DNA of 57,714 nt from an uncultured Pelagibacteraceae bacterium (GCA_902555655.1 CACDSX010000006.1:1-57714), one strand, 5' to 3'; shown: positions 28,802 through 38,434, numbered from the stretch's first letter. Numbers and translations are program-made. The notes: a model not told the origin generated them from the sequence alone.

Positions 28802-30220
28802 ATGGAAAATAATCTAAGTATTGTTAAAGATAAATTCAAAGAACTACCAAACAATATAGAAGCTGAGCAAGCGGTTATAGGCTCTATTCTAGTTACAAAT
28901 GAAATATTTGATGAGATAAATACCATTATATCTAATATAAATTTTTATGATCCAATGCATCAAAAAATTTTTAGTGCAATCGAAAATCTTATTTTTAAAG
29001 GAATGTTGGCTAATCCTATTACATTAAAAAATTATTTTAAAGACGAAAAAGATGATTTAGATGTTCCAGAATATCTAGTTAAGATAACAAAATTTTCAAC
29101 ATCTGTAAGACAAGCGATTGAATATTCTAAAATTATATATGATATGTTTGTCAGAAGAGAGTTGATTAAAATTTCTGAAGACACAATAGATACAGCTAAA
29201 ATTAATGATTTAAATACAAGTGGACAAAACATAATTGAGAATTCAGAGAGATTATTGTTTGATCTAGCTGAAAAAGGTTCTTTTAATTCTTCATTAATTA
29301 AATTTGATGAAGCAATGAGACAAACTATTGAAATGGCTTCAGCAGCTTATAAAAATGAAGAAGGAATAGTGGGAGTTCCTACAGGGTTAAGAGATTTGGA
29401 TGATAGACTTGGTGGTCTTCATCAGTCAGATTTGATAATTATTGCCGGAAGACCGGGTATGGGTAAAACTGCTTTAGCAACTAATATTGCTTTTAATGCT
29501 GCACAAAAATTATATGAGAGTAGGAAAAAGTCCTCTATTGCTTTTTTTTCTTTAGAAATGTCATCTGAACAATTATCAACTAGAATCTTAGCAGAACAAT
29601 CAAGAATTAAATCTAATGATATAAGACGAGGAAAAATTTCAGATGATCAATTTGATAAGTTTATAGAAACTTCAAAAAATATTTCAGAACTACCTTTATA
29701 TATAGACGAAACCCCAGCAATCAGTATTGCAGCAATGAGTAATAGAGCTAGACGTATTAAAAGGTTATTTGGGCTAGATATGATTATTGTAGACTATATT
29801 CAATTAATGAAAGGTTCATACAATAATAAGGATGGAAGAGTTCAAGAAATTTCTGAAATTACACAAGGTCTGAAAGCTGTTGCCAAAGAACTTTCGATTC
29901 CAGTTTTAGCCCTATCACAGCTTTCAAGAGCTGTAGAACAAAGAGATGACAAAAAACCTCTTTTATCTGATTTGAGAGAATCTGGCTCGATTGAGCAAGA
30001 TGCTGATGTTGTTATGTTTGTATACAGAGAGTCGTATTATTTAAAATCTAAAGAGCCTAGGCCTGCAACTGTGGAGCATGCTGAATGGCAAGCTAAAATG
30101 AACGAAGTATCCCATTTAGCTGAGCTTATTATTAGTAAACAAAGACATGGTCCCACAGGCAATATTAACTTAGAATTTGAGGAAATGTTTACTAAATTTA
30201 AAGATCTACAAAATAACTAA
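28802..30220 (+). CDS. dnaB: Replicative DNA helicase
   Basis: DnaB is the hexameric helicase that unwinds DNA at the fork. The 472 residues have the N-terminal domain (PNNIEAEQAVIGSIL), a linker, and the RecA-like domain with Walker A GRPGMGKTALATNIA and FFSLEMSSEQL. The Walker B region is DMIIVDYIQLM, with DLRESGSIEQDADVV and the arginine-finger SKQRHGPTG. No intein is visible. It is followed after 21 bases by an exporter of unrelated function. Confidence 0.97.
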   Translation: MENNLSIVKDKFKELPNNIEAEQAVIGSILVTNEIFDEINTIISNINFYDPMHQKIFSAIENLIFKGMLANPITLKNYFKDEKDDLDVPEYLVKITKFSTSVRQAIEYSKIIYDMFVRRELIKISEDTIDTAKINDLNTSGQNIIENSERLLFDLAEKGSFNSSLIKFDEAMRQTIEMASAAYKNEEGIVGVPTGLRDLDDRLGGLHQSDLIIIAGRPGMGKTALATNIAFNAAQKLYESRKKSSIAFFSLEMSSEQLSTRILAEQSRIKSNDIRRGKISDDQFDKFIETSKNISELPLYIDETPAISIAAMSNRARRIKRLFGLDMIIVDYIQLMKGSYNNKDGRVQEISEITQGLKAVAKELSIPVLALSQLSRAVEQRDDKKPLLSDLRESGSIEQDADVVMFVYRESYYLKSKEPRPATVEHAEWQAKMNEVSHLAELIISKQRHGPTGNINLEFEEMFTKFKDLQNN

Positions 30221-30241
30221 ATTTCAATATAAAAGGGTTAA

Positions 30242-32623
30242 ATGTTCACCCAGATTTATCAAAATATAATACTTAAAAATCCAAAATCTGTTTTTATAAT
30301 TTTGTTTATCATTCTATTAAGTTTTGGTTATTATTCAAAAGATTTTCGATTGGATGCTTCTTCTGAAACTTTATTAATTGAAGGTGACCCAGATCTTAAA
30401 TATCTTCAAGAAATTTCAAAAAGATATGGTTCTAAAGAATTTCTTATTTTAACATATACACCTAAAGAAGGGATGATCTCTGAAACATCTATTAATAATC
30501 TCTTAAGTTTAAAATATAAAATCCAAAGCTTAAGTTGGGTTCATAGTGTAATTACTCTACTAGATATACCATTATTGAATAGCTCTGATGTGCCTTTACA
30601 GGAAAGGCTTAAGAATTTTAAGACTCTCAAGGATGACGATGTAGATAGAAATAGAGGTTTCGATGAAATTGTTAATAGTCCAGTTTTTAGAAATTTTGTA
30701 ATTAGTGAAGACGGAAAAACAAGTGGGATTATTGTAAATATTAAAAAGAATGAAGAATTAGAAAATTTTAAAAATAAATCAAAACAAGAAATTGATACTT
30801 ACAATGATCAAATAAAAAAACAAAATCACCAAAATATTCTTGAAATAAGAGATGTTATTAAAAGCTATGAAGATATAGGAAAAATACATTTAGGTGGAAT
30901 TCCAATGATAGCAGACGATATGATGTCTTTTATTAAAAGTGATATTATTGTTTTTGGTATAGGTGTTTTTTTATTCATTGTTGCAACCTTATGGTTTGTA
31001 TTTCGTAAATTAATTTGGATTATCGTACCCATAAGTAGCTGTTTCTTCTCAGTAATAATCATGATGGGTATACTTGGTTTGTTAGGGTGGAAAGTAACTG
31101 TCATTTCCTCAAATTTTATTGCTCTTATGTTGATTTTAACAATGGCCATGAATATTCATTTGAGCACTAGATTTTTACAACTTAAACAAGACTATCCAAA
31201 TAAAAATATTTTGGATTTAATTACCATAACTACAAATAAAATGTTTTGGCCTATTTTATATACCGCATTAACAACAATTATTGCATTTTTATCGTTAATA
31301 TTTAGTGAAATAAAACCTATCATTGATTTTGGATGGATGATGACCTTAGGTTTGATAACTTCATTTATTATAACTTTTACACTACTTCCTGCTTTGATAA
31401 ATTTTGTACCAAAAGAAAATATTTTTTTAAAAAAATATGAAGATTCTGTTATTACCTCTTTTTTCGCAAAAATTGCTCAAAACAATCACAAAATAATTTT
31501 TATATTAACATTCATAGTGATTTTATTTAGTATAGTTGGGATTAGTCGTCTTGAAGTTGAAAATAGTTTCATTAATTATTTTAGTAAAAAAACTGAAATT
31601 TATAAAGGTATGAAGCTTATTGATGAAAAACTAGGTGGAACTACTCCCCTTGAGGTTATTTTAAAATTTCCTAAAAAAGAAAAAACAAATACAGATGATG
31701 AGTTTGAAGACTGGGGTGATGAGGGTGATCAAAATGATGAAAAATATTGGTTTACAAAAGATAAAATTGACAGGATTTCATCCGTACACAATTACCTGGA
31801 TGATTTACCACAAGTTGGAAAGGTTTTATCGCTTTCATCAATAATCGATGTTGCTACTCTTTTAAATGATAACAAACCTTTAGGTACATTAGAGATGGGA
31901 GTTTTATACTCTAAAATACCAGATAGTATTAAAGCAGAAATTGTTAATCCTTATATTTCAATAAAAGATAATGAGGCAAGAATAAATCTTCGAATAATAG
32001 ACTCTCAAGAAAATTTAAGAAGAAATGATTTAATTAAAAAAATAAATTATGACTTAAAAAATAAAATTGGGTTAGATGAGTCCGAATTTAAACTAGCTGG
32101 TGTTTTAATTTTGTTCAATAATTTACTTCAAAGTCTTTTTAAATCACAAATTCTAACTTTAGGATTAGTTATGATAGGAATATTTGGAATGTTTCTAATA
32201 CTTTTTAAAAATATTAAATTATCTCTAATTGGTGTAGTTCCAAATTTTATAGCAGCCTTTTTTATTTTAGGGATTATAGGATTATTAGGTATTCCTTTAG
32301 ATATGATGACTATAACTATTGCAGCAATTACGATTGGAATAGCTGTTGATAATAGCATTCATTATATTTATAGATTTAAAGAGGAGTTTTATACTTCAAA
32401 TGATTACAATAAAACGCTTTCTCTTTGTCATTCTACAGTAGGTAAAGCAATTTTAAATACCTCTATTACAATTATTTTTGGTTTTTCAATCTTAGTTTTG
32501 TCTAAATTTATTCCTACAATTTATTTTGGTATTTTTACAGGTTTGGCAATGTTATTAGCCATGATTTCTGTATTAACTTTGCTCCCTTCGTTAATATTAT
32601 TAATTAAACCATTTGGAAAGTAA
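30242..32623 (+). CDS. MMPL/RND-superfamily exporter
   Basis: This inner-membrane protein of 793 residues belongs to the RND superfamily of predicted lipid or hydrophobic-compound exporters (COG1033, MMPL type). It has a first helix (about 15-32) and a periplasmic domain (about 33-230). A five-helix block follows (about 235-395), then a second anchor helix (about 418-435), a second periplasmic domain and another helix block (about 635-790). An Asp in AVDNSIHY in the second block fits a proton-relay position. A strongly acidic stretch near 475-500 (EFEDWGDEGDQND) is in the second periplasmic domain. Substrate unknown; hopanoid or lipid transport is possible but unproven. Confidence 0.85.
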   Translation: MFTQIYQNIILKNPKSVFIILFIILLSFGYYSKDFRLDASSETLLIEGDPDLKYLQEISKRYGSKEFLILTYTPKEGMISETSINNLLSLKYKIQSLSWVHSVITLLDIPLLNSSDVPLQERLKNFKTLKDDDVDRNRGFDEIVNSPVFRNFVISEDGKTSGIIVNIKKNEELENFKNKSKQEIDTYNDQIKKQNHQNILEIRDVIKSYEDIGKIHLGGIPMIADDMMSFIKSDIIVFGIGVFLFIVATLWFVFRKLIWIIVPISSCFFSVIIMMGILGLLGWKVTVISSNFIALMLILTMAMNIHLSTRFLQLKQDYPNKNILDLITITTNKMFWPILYTALTTIIAFLSLIFSEIKPIIDFGWMMTLGLITSFIITFTLLPALINFVPKENIFLKKYEDSVITSFFAKIAQNNHKIIFILTFIVILFSIVGISRLEVENSFINYFSKKTEIYKGMKLIDEKLGGTTPLEVILKFPKKEKTNTDDEFEDWGDEGDQNDEKYWFTKDKIDRISSVHNYLDDLPQVGKVLSLSSIIDVATLLNDNKPLGTLEMGVLYSKIPDSIKAEIVNPYISIKDNEARINLRIIDSQENLRRNDLIKKINYDLKNKIGLDESEFKLAGVLILFNNLLQSLFKSQILTLGLVMIGIFGMFLILFKNIKLSLIGVVPNFIAAFFILGIIGLLGIPLDMMTITIAAITIGIAVDNSIHYIYRFKEEFYTSNDYNKTLSLCHSTVGKAILNTSITIIFGFSILVLSKFIPTIYFGIFTGLAMLLAMISVLTLLPSLILLIKPFGK

Positions 32624-32627
32624 TTGA

Positions 32628-33173
32628 GTGCCAGATTTAGTTTTAGATTTTTATGAATCAACTTCAATTATTGATTTAATTTATATAATTATAACTATTT
32701 TATCCTTAGTAAAATGCTATCAAAAAGGATTTGTTTTGAGTGTTTTATCAATGGCAAAATGGTTACTTGCCTTTATGATAACTCTTTTTATATTTCCAAG
32801 AGCAAAACCTTATTTAAAAGATGTTATTGACAACGAATATGTTCTCGATGTGGGGCTTGGGATTGCGATATTTATTATAGTAATATTTTTTGTATTAATG
32901 ATAAATAAAGGTATTAGCAAAGCTGTTCGTTATACAGGAATCGGAAGTTTAGATACTATTTTTGGATTCTTTTTTGGGTTTATCCGAGCTTATATTGTGT
33001 CTATATGTATTTTTTCGGTTGTACATATTGTATATAACTATGACAAATGGCCTATTAATTTAAATAAATCATTCATCTTTCCATATTTAGAAAAAGGTAG
33101 TAATTATTTATTAAAAGAATTTCCTAATGAAAAAACATATCAAGATTCTAAAGAAAAAATTGAGGAACTTTGA
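32628..33173 (+). CDS. cvpA: CvpA family membrane protein
   Basis: CvpA-type proteins are small four-helix inner-membrane proteins, named for colicin V production and usually next to purF. The 181-residue protein has hydrophobic helices at about 15-30, 40-57, 75-95 and 105-130 and the characteristic GSLDTIFGFFFGFIRAY segment between the third and fourth helices. The start is GTG at 32628, 4 bases after the exporter stop. Its 3' end overlaps purF by 47 bases, a very tight link to purine synthesis. Confidence 0.88.
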   Translation: MPDLVLDFYESTSIIDLIYIIITILSLVKCYQKGFVLSVLSMAKWLLAFMITLFIFPRAKPYLKDVIDNEYVLDVGLGIAIFIIVIFFVLMINKGISKAVRYTGIGSLDTIFGFFFGFIRAYIVSICIFSVVHIVYNYDKWPINLNKSFIFPYLEKGSNYLLKEFPNEKTYQDSKEKIEEL

Positions 33174-34608
33174 TCCTAAACTAAAAGAAGAATGTGGTAT
33201 TTTTGGTATTAGTAATACTAAAGACGCTTCTGCTTTGACAGCGCTTGGGCTCCATGCTCTTCAACATAGAGGCCAAGAGGGTTGTGGAATTGTCTCTTTT
33301 GATGGAAAGCAATATTTTTCAGAAAAAAGATTTGGGCTGGTTGGGGACAATTTTAATAAAGAAAAAATACTAAAAAAACTTCAAGGAGATTATGCTATTG
33401 GACACAATAGATATAGCACTACAGGTGAAAATACTCTAAGGAATATTCAGCCTTTTTTTGCAGATACTAATGCTGGAGGTATTGGTGTTGCACATAATGG
33501 AAATTTAACAAATTCAATTTCTTTAAGAAATAAATTAGTTGAAGATGGAGCAATTTTTTACACCACTTCTGATACTGAAACTATTGTTCAGTTAATTGCA
33601 AAATCTAAAAGGACAAAGACAATAGATAAAATTGTTGATGCTATTTTTCAAATTCAAGGTGGATATGCTTTAGTAATGCTTACTCAAACATCTTTGATTG
33701 GGGTTAGAGATCCATTTGGTATAAGACCTTTAATTTTAGGAAAATTAAAAAATAGTTATGTGCTTGCATCAGAGACATGTGCCCTAGATATAATAGGAGC
33801 AAAATTTATTAGAGAAGTTGAAAATGGAGAGATAATATTAATTGAAAATGATCAATTGAAAAGTATTAAACCCTTTCCATCAAAGAAAGTAAGGCCCTGC
33901 GTCTTCGAATATATCTATTTTGCAAGACCAGATAGCATCTTGAATAAAAAAACTGCATACGAACATAGAAAAAATCTAGGAGCCGAGCTTGCAAAAGAAA
34001 ATAATATAGAAGCAGATATAATTGTTCCAGTGCCAGACTCTGGTAATGCTGCTGCTCTTGGTTTTGCTCAACATCTTGGTAAAAACTTTGAATTAGGACT
34101 TATTCGTAATCATTATGTTGGAAGAACATTTATTGAACCAAGTCAAAAAATAAGAAGTTTGGGTGTAAAATTAAAACTAAATGCCAATGGGTCTACTATT
34201 AAGGATAAAAAAATAATTTTAATTGATGATTCCTTAGTAAGAGGAACTACCTCTCACAAAATAGTGAAGATGCTTTATGATGCTGGTGCAAAAGAGGTTC
34301 ACGTTAAAATTGCTTGTCCAGAAATAAAATATCCCGATTTTTATGGAGTTGATACGCCTACTAAAAAAGAATTACTTGCAGCTAATAAAACAAATAAAGA
34401 AATTTGTGAATATATTGGTGCAAAATCACTTAATTTTTTATCACTTAATGGAATGTATAAAGCAATAGGATTTGATAAAAGAAATGAAAATTATCCTCAA
34501 TTAACAGATCACTACTTTACCGGTGACTATCCAGTTAAACCTATTGATGAACTTGGTGACAATAAAGTCACTCAACTTTCATTGTTAAACACTGCATCAA
34601 ATAATTAA
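33127..34608 (+). CDS. purF: Amidophosphoribosyltransferase
   Basis: PurF makes 5-phosphoribosylamine from PRPP and glutamine, the first step of purine synthesis. The 493-residue precursor has a 22-residue propeptide before the catalytic Cys23 (ECGIFG). It then shows HRGQEGCGIVS, HNRYSTTG, the AHNGNL motif and the phosphoribosyl domain with VPVPDSGNAAALGFA and the PRPP-binding IILIDDSLVRGTT. RPCVFEYIYFARPD is also conserved. The start lies within cvpA (47-base overlap). The window also has purM and purN, but they are far away. Confidence 0.96.
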   Translation: MKKHIKILKKKLRNFDPKLKEECGIFGISNTKDASALTALGLHALQHRGQEGCGIVSFDGKQYFSEKRFGLVGDNFNKEKILKKLQGDYAIGHNRYSTTGENTLRNIQPFFADTNAGGIGVAHNGNLTNSISLRNKLVEDGAIFYTTSDTETIVQLIAKSKRTKTIDKIVDAIFQIQGGYALVMLTQTSLIGVRDPFGIRPLILGKLKNSYVLASETCALDIIGAKFIREVENGEIILIENDQLKSIKPFPSKKVRPCVFEYIYFARPDSILNKKTAYEHRKNLGAELAKENNIEADIIVPVPDSGNAAALGFAQHLGKNFELGLIRNHYVGRTFIEPSQKIRSLGVKLKLNANGSTIKDKKIILIDDSLVRGTTSHKIVKMLYDAGAKEVHVKIACPEIKYPDFYGVDTPTKKELLAANKTNKEICEYIGAKSLNFLSLNGMYKAIGFDKRNENYPQLTDHYFTGDYPVKPIDELGDNKVTQLSLLNTASNN

Positions 34609-34611
34609 GTA

Positions 34612-35169
34612 ATGAAAAAAGTAAGTTTTACTGAAATGAAAAATGGCACCAAAGAGGATTATCTTTTTTTAGATAAACACGAAAAAGATTTTGCAAGCAA
34701 AACTGCAGATAGATTGTTAAAGTTTATGTCAAGACTTACTGAAACACTTGAAGGTTATCAAATTTCAAGATTAGAACACTCACTTCAAAGTGCTACAAGG
34801 GCATACAATAATGGAGAAAGTGAGGAAATGATTGTAGCTACTTTACTTCATGATATAGGAGACGAATTAGCTCCAATGAATCATTCAGAATATGCAGCTG
34901 CAATTCTTAAACCATATGTCACAGAAAAAACTCATTGGATAATTGAAAAACATGGAGAATTTCAAATGTTTTATTATGCTCACCATTTAGGTGGGGACAA
35001 AAATAAAAGAGATAAATATAAAGATCACAAATACTATCAAGATACCGTTGATTTTTGTGAAAAATATGATCAAAATTCATTTGATCCAGATTACAAATCA
35101 TTGCCTCTAGAATTTTTCAAACCATTAGTTAAAAAAATATTTTCTAGAAAACCCTATTCTTTGCTTTAA
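34612..35169 (+). CDS. HD-domain protein with PhnZ-like metal-ligand spacing
   Basis: The 185-residue protein carries His56, the HD pair His80-Asp81, then His91 and His114, followed by a helical C-terminus that opens near YQDTVDFCEKYD. The ligand pattern H-(24)-HD-(10)-H-(23)-H is like that of PhnZ and related HD-type mixed-valence diiron oxygenases, which cleave carbon-phosphorus bonds in aminoethylphosphonate use. A plain HD phosphohydrolase is an alternative. The end (SLPLEFFKPLVKKIFSRKPY) is shared by a widespread uncharacterised subgroup. It follows purF by 3 bases. Confidence 0.7.
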   Translation: MKKVSFTEMKNGTKEDYLFLDKHEKDFASKTADRLLKFMSRLTETLEGYQISRLEHSLQSATRAYNNGESEEMIVATLLHDIGDELAPMNHSEYAAAILKPYVTEKTHWIIEKHGEFQMFYYAHHLGGDKNKRDKYKDHKYYQDTVDFCEKYDQNSFDPDYKSLPLEFFKPLVKKIFSRKPYSLL

Positions 35170-35280
35170 ATTTTAAATAAATTATTATTTAACTTCTAAT
35201 GATTAATTCTAAAGAACAAATAATCAAATGTTTTATTTCAGGAATTAAAGAAAAAAAACTTTTTGAGAGGAACTTAAAGT

Positions 35281-36141
35281 ATGAACAATTTATCTGATCA
35301 ACAAAAAGGTTCTTTACTAGCCTTTATTGCTGTAATGTTTATTACTCCTGACTCGTTGTTTATAAGACTTTCAAATGTTGATACATGGGGCTTGGTTTTT
35401 TATAGGGGAATTATTCCATTCTTTACTGTTTTTCTAGGTATGCTTTTAATCTATAAACAAAGTTTTTTTAAGATGTTATTCTCAAGTGGTTATCATGGAC
35501 TTATTTATATAAGTACGTTTAGCATAACAAACATCACATTTGTAGTTTCAATTCAAAATACCAATGTAGCAAATACTCTTCTAATGATAGCTACCGCTCC
35601 GATGTTGTCAGCTATACTTGGTGCAATCTTTTTAAAAGAACCACCAGATCGAAAAACATGGATTTCTATTATCGTAACTTTTTTTGCAATAATTTATATT
35701 TTTTTTGATTCTATCAAGTTGGGTAATTTTTATGGTGACATACTTGGTTTCATAACTGCAATTGGCTTAGCTGTGGGAGCTGTAACAATTCGATCAGCTA
35801 AATCAAAAAATTTAGTACCTTCTGCTGTTGTGGGTAAATTGTTGGTTGCTACTTTTGCTTTATTTTTTATAGAAAGTTTCGTACTTGAAAATAAGGATCT
35901 TATTATTATTCCTTTGATGTGTATTCTTTGTGTTGCGATACCTTTTGTATTAGTGACTATTGCTCCGAGGTTTATTCCTGCTGCAGAAGTGAATTTATTT
36001 TTCCTACTAGAGACTATTATAGGTCCAATCTGGGTTTGGCTTATAATTAAAGAACAACCAAGTATTGAGACCCTCCAAGGAGGAGTAGTTATAATCACTA
36101 CAATTGCGATTCACTCATTTTTGAAGCTCAAAAATTCTTAA
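35281..36141 (+). CDS. EamA/DMT-family transporter
   Basis: This 286-residue inner-membrane protein has about ten hydrophobic helices in two EamA repeats, as in the drug/metabolite transporter superfamily. Conserved stretches are YRGIIPFFTVF, NTNVANTLLMIATAPMLSAILGAIFLKEPP, and the second-repeat counterpart FIPAAEVNLFFLLETIIGPIWVWLIIKEQPS. The substrate cannot be told; family members move amino acids, purines and other metabolites. A related protein with a different sequence is encoded at 42183-43088. AGAGG lies 12 bases before the start. Confidence 0.88.
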   Translation: MNNLSDQQKGSLLAFIAVMFITPDSLFIRLSNVDTWGLVFYRGIIPFFTVFLGMLLIYKQSFFKMLFSSGYHGLIYISTFSITNITFVVSIQNTNVANTLLMIATAPMLSAILGAIFLKEPPDRKTWISIIVTFFAIIYIFFDSIKLGNFYGDILGFITAIGLAVGAVTIRSAKSKNLVPSAVVGKLLVATFALFFIESFVLENKDLIIIPLMCILCVAIPFVLVTIAPRFIPAAEVNLFFLLETIIGPIWVWLIIKEQPSIETLQGGVVIITTIAIHSFLKLKNS

Positions 36142-36143
36142 GT

Positions 36144-36172
36144 TTGTCACAATTAAGACTTGATTTAATAAT
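36144..36172 (+). promoter_or_regulatory. Candidate promoter for the MFS transporter gene
   Basis: TTGTCA (36144-36149) and TAATAA or AATAAT (36166-36172) are spaced 16 to 17 bases apart just after the upstream gene. The -10 is not consensus, so the call is weak. Confidence 0.3.
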
Positions 36173-36199
36173 ACATCGCGAATAGTTACGTCAATTTTT

Positions 36200-37504
36200 A
36201 TGAATAAAGTTCTAAAAAATTCCTGGGCATTATTTTTAGGTATGGGGTGTATTATGATGGCCTATGGGTTTCAAGGTTCTCTCCTAGGGGTTAGAGCTGT
36301 TCAAGAAGAATTTAGTTTAACAGCTACTGGGTTTATGATGTCTGGATATTTTGTTGGATATTTTATAGGTGCCGCAACTATTCCAAATATTATTTCAAGA
36401 GTTGGGCACATAAGAGTTTTTGCTGCTTTTGCATCATTAGCATCATTGGTTATTTTAATTCATTCTATTCTAATAAATCCATATATTTGGTTTATATTAA
36501 GAGTGCTAACTGGAATAAGTATGGTATGCATATACACTGTTGCTGAGAGCTGGCTTAATGATAGATCAAGTAACAAAAACAGAGGAAGTGTTCTATCGAT
36601 ATATATGGTTATACTTTATGGCGCTATGGGCATTGGTATGTTTTTGCTTAACTTTAGTAGCCCTAAAAATTTTCAACCATTTATTTTAGTTTCAGTAATA
36701 ACTTCTGCAGCTTTAATTCCAATTTTATTAACCAAAAAAAAACCTCCGACTTTTAAAAGAATAAAAGCAATGACACTAGGAGATTTATATGAAGCATCTC
36801 CTTTTGGTATGGTGAGCTCTTTTTTTTATGGAACAATCCAGGCTGCTCTATTCACTTTGTTGGCAGTTTATGCAACATCAATGAATTTTACAATATTAGA
36901 AATATCTATTGTAACTTTTCTCCTAGCAGTTTCAGGTGCAGTTTCCCAATTTCCAGTTGGTAAAATTTCCGATATGTATGATAGAAGAAAGGTGATAGTT
37001 TTTTCTACTTTTGGTGCAGCAGTATTTGCTTTATTAGCAATTTTTGTTTCTAGACAAATGTATTTACCTGACGGACTAGCTACTAGCAAAACATGGTTTT
37101 ATATATTTTTAATTCTTTTTTCTTTCTGTAGCTTGCCAATGTTTTCATTAATTCTAGCACATACTAATGATTATATTCCAAAAGAGAAATTTGTTGCTGC
37201 AGGAGCAGGTCTACAGTTCGTTTTTGGATTAGGTGCTATGAGTGGTCCTTTTTTATGTTCCATATTTATGGATATTGTTGGGTCTAACGGTTTTTTTATT
37301 TTTTTATTTTTTTTTCATTCAATAATTGGTGTTTTTGGAATTTATCGAATGAAAGTAAGACAAACTGTAGACAATCCAGACTCTCAATTTGTAGCTATGC
37401 CTCAAACTATAACTCCAGCGGGAATTGAGTTGAATCCAACTACAGAGCCCATTGATGAACCAGAAAAATCTTTAGATATTGAAAAAAATTCCAATATAAA
37501 TTAA
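36200..37504 (+). CDS. Major facilitator superfamily transporter
   Basis: A 434-residue protein with about twelve transmembrane helices. The second-to-third helix loop (GAATIPNIISRVGHIRVF) and the matching central loop (GKISDMYDRRKV) are MFS hallmarks. The pattern resembles the YcaD-type branch of sugar or metabolite carriers. The C-terminus carries a hydrophilic tail of about 55 residues, rich in Pro, Glu and Asn, after the last helix. The substrate is unknown. It lies between a DMT transporter and a coiled-coil gene without an obvious operon link. Confidence 0.88.
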   Translation: MNKVLKNSWALFLGMGCIMMAYGFQGSLLGVRAVQEEFSLTATGFMMSGYFVGYFIGAATIPNIISRVGHIRVFAAFASLASLVILIHSILINPYIWFILRVLTGISMVCIYTVAESWLNDRSSNKNRGSVLSIYMVILYGAMGIGMFLLNFSSPKNFQPFILVSVITSAALIPILLTKKKPPTFKRIKAMTLGDLYEASPFGMVSSFFYGTIQAALFTLLAVYATSMNFTILEISIVTFLLAVSGAVSQFPVGKISDMYDRRKVIVFSTFGAAVFALLAIFVSRQMYLPDGLATSKTWFYIFLILFSFCSLPMFSLILAHTNDYIPKEKFVAAGAGLQFVFGLGAMSGPFLCSIFMDIVGSNGFFIFLFFFHSIIGVFGIYRMKVRQTVDNPDSQFVAMPQTITPAGIELNPTTEPIDEPEKSLDIEKNSNIN

Positions 37505-37523
37505 TTCTATTATCACTTTCAGG

Positions 37524-37550
37524 TTGTACCCAATTTAGCCAGATTATAAT
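37524..37550 (+). promoter_or_regulatory. Candidate promoter for the coiled-coil gene
   Basis: A perfect TATAAT (37545-37550) lies 63 bases before the ATG, with TTGTAC (37524-37529) upstream at a 15-base spacing, shorter than ideal. A run of eight T follows the -10. Weak to moderate support. Confidence 0.3.
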
Positions 37551-37613
37551 TATTTTTTTTAAAATATTTATTGAAAAAAGTTTTTTTCTCGAGTGAAATA
37601 AAAAAATATTGAA

Positions 37614-38348
37614 ATGGCTATAAAAAAAAAGAAAAAAAAACAAAGTACTAAAAGCGGAAGTGGTTTTGCAAAAATTGCTACAATAACTACTAAATCTATA
37701 AGCAGTGCTCTATCAAATTATAAAAAAAATAAAGAGTTAGAAAAAATCAAAGCTATTAAATTACAAAAACTAGAAGAAAAAAATCAAATATTTAAAGAGA
37801 GAAAAGAACTCAGAGCTTGGGAAGAAAAACTTAGTAAAGAAAATAATAAAATTAGGTCTTATGAAGAAGAATTAAAAACTAAAGAAAGAGAATTAAAAAT
37901 TAAAGAAGAAAAACTAAAAGTTGAGAATGAAAGATTAATAAAAAAAGATGGTCATCTTGTTCTTGTTGCTCAAGAATTAACAAATAAAGAAAAAGAATTA
38001 AAAATTAAGGAAGAAGACCAAAATAGAAAAGATATTGATCTTCAAGTAAGAGAGGAAGAGCAAAAGCAAAAAGAATTAAAAGAACGTAGAAAGAAAGAAA
38101 AAGAAATAAAAGCAATAAAACAAGAAGAAGAAAAAAATAAACAACTTGAATATATAAAAATAAAAGAATGGGAAGAAAAATTTGATAGAGAGCAAAAATT
38201 AAGAGAACAAGAAGAAAATTTAAAAGAACTTAAATTGAGAAAAAGAGATCTTGAAAAAGAAAAAGCTTACAATGAATTAGATAATGATACCAACAACCTT
38301 TCATTAAGTTTAGATAAGTTCGAAATAGATAAATCAAAAGAGAATTAA
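37614..38348 (+). CDS. Lysine/glutamate-rich coiled-coil protein of unknown function
   Basis: The 244-residue protein has no recognised domain. It begins with a very basic stretch (MAIKKKKKKQ), then a short Ser/Thr-rich part. From about residue 40 to 225 there is an almost unbroken run of charged Lys/Glu heptads, with near-repeats such as KEKELKIKEE and related segments. This should be a long coiled coil, possibly a single rod or dimer. No signal peptide or membrane helix is visible. The basic N-terminus could bind nucleic acid or membrane. It is set apart by upstream and downstream gaps of about 105 bases and is likely monocistronic. Confidence 0.7.
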   Translation: MAIKKKKKKQSTKSGSGFAKIATITTKSISSALSNYKKNKELEKIKAIKLQKLEEKNQIFKERKELRAWEEKLSKENNKIRSYEEELKTKERELKIKEEKLKVENERLIKKDGHLVLVAQELTNKEKELKIKEEDQNRKDIDLQVREEEQKQKELKERRKKEKEIKAIKQEEEKNKQLEYIKIKEWEEKFDREQKLREQEENLKELKLRKRDLEKEKAYNELDNDTNNLSLSLDKFEIDKSKEN

Positions 38349-38367
38349 AAAAAACATTATTATACAA

Positions 38368-38385
38368 AAATTATTTATAATTTTA
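38368..38385. terminator. Weak AT-only hairpin after the coiled-coil gene
   Basis: AAAATTA (38368-38374) and TAATTTT (38379-38385) form a 7-bp stem with a 4-base loop, with T residues in the 3' arm. In such AT-rich sequence, matches arise by chance, so support is low. Confidence 0.25.
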
Positions 38386-38434
38386 GGTTTTAATTATTTC
38401 AACTTCAATTAATAACACTTTTCACTTTAAAAGA

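Noticed and set aside
35199-35297. Small frame of 32 codons before the DMT transporter gene
   Set aside because: It has an ATG and ends inside the next gene, but no clear ribosome-binding site or recognisable sequence; chance is likely in this AT-rich gap.
35730-36098. 122-codon antisense frame in the DMT transporter gene
   Set aside because: It is a mirror of transmembrane codons, without a family match; the sense frame has clear EamA motifs.
37440-37643. Minus-strand frame between MFS and coiled-coil genes
   Set aside because: It overlaps the ends of two real genes and reads as hydrophobic antisense of a T-rich gap.
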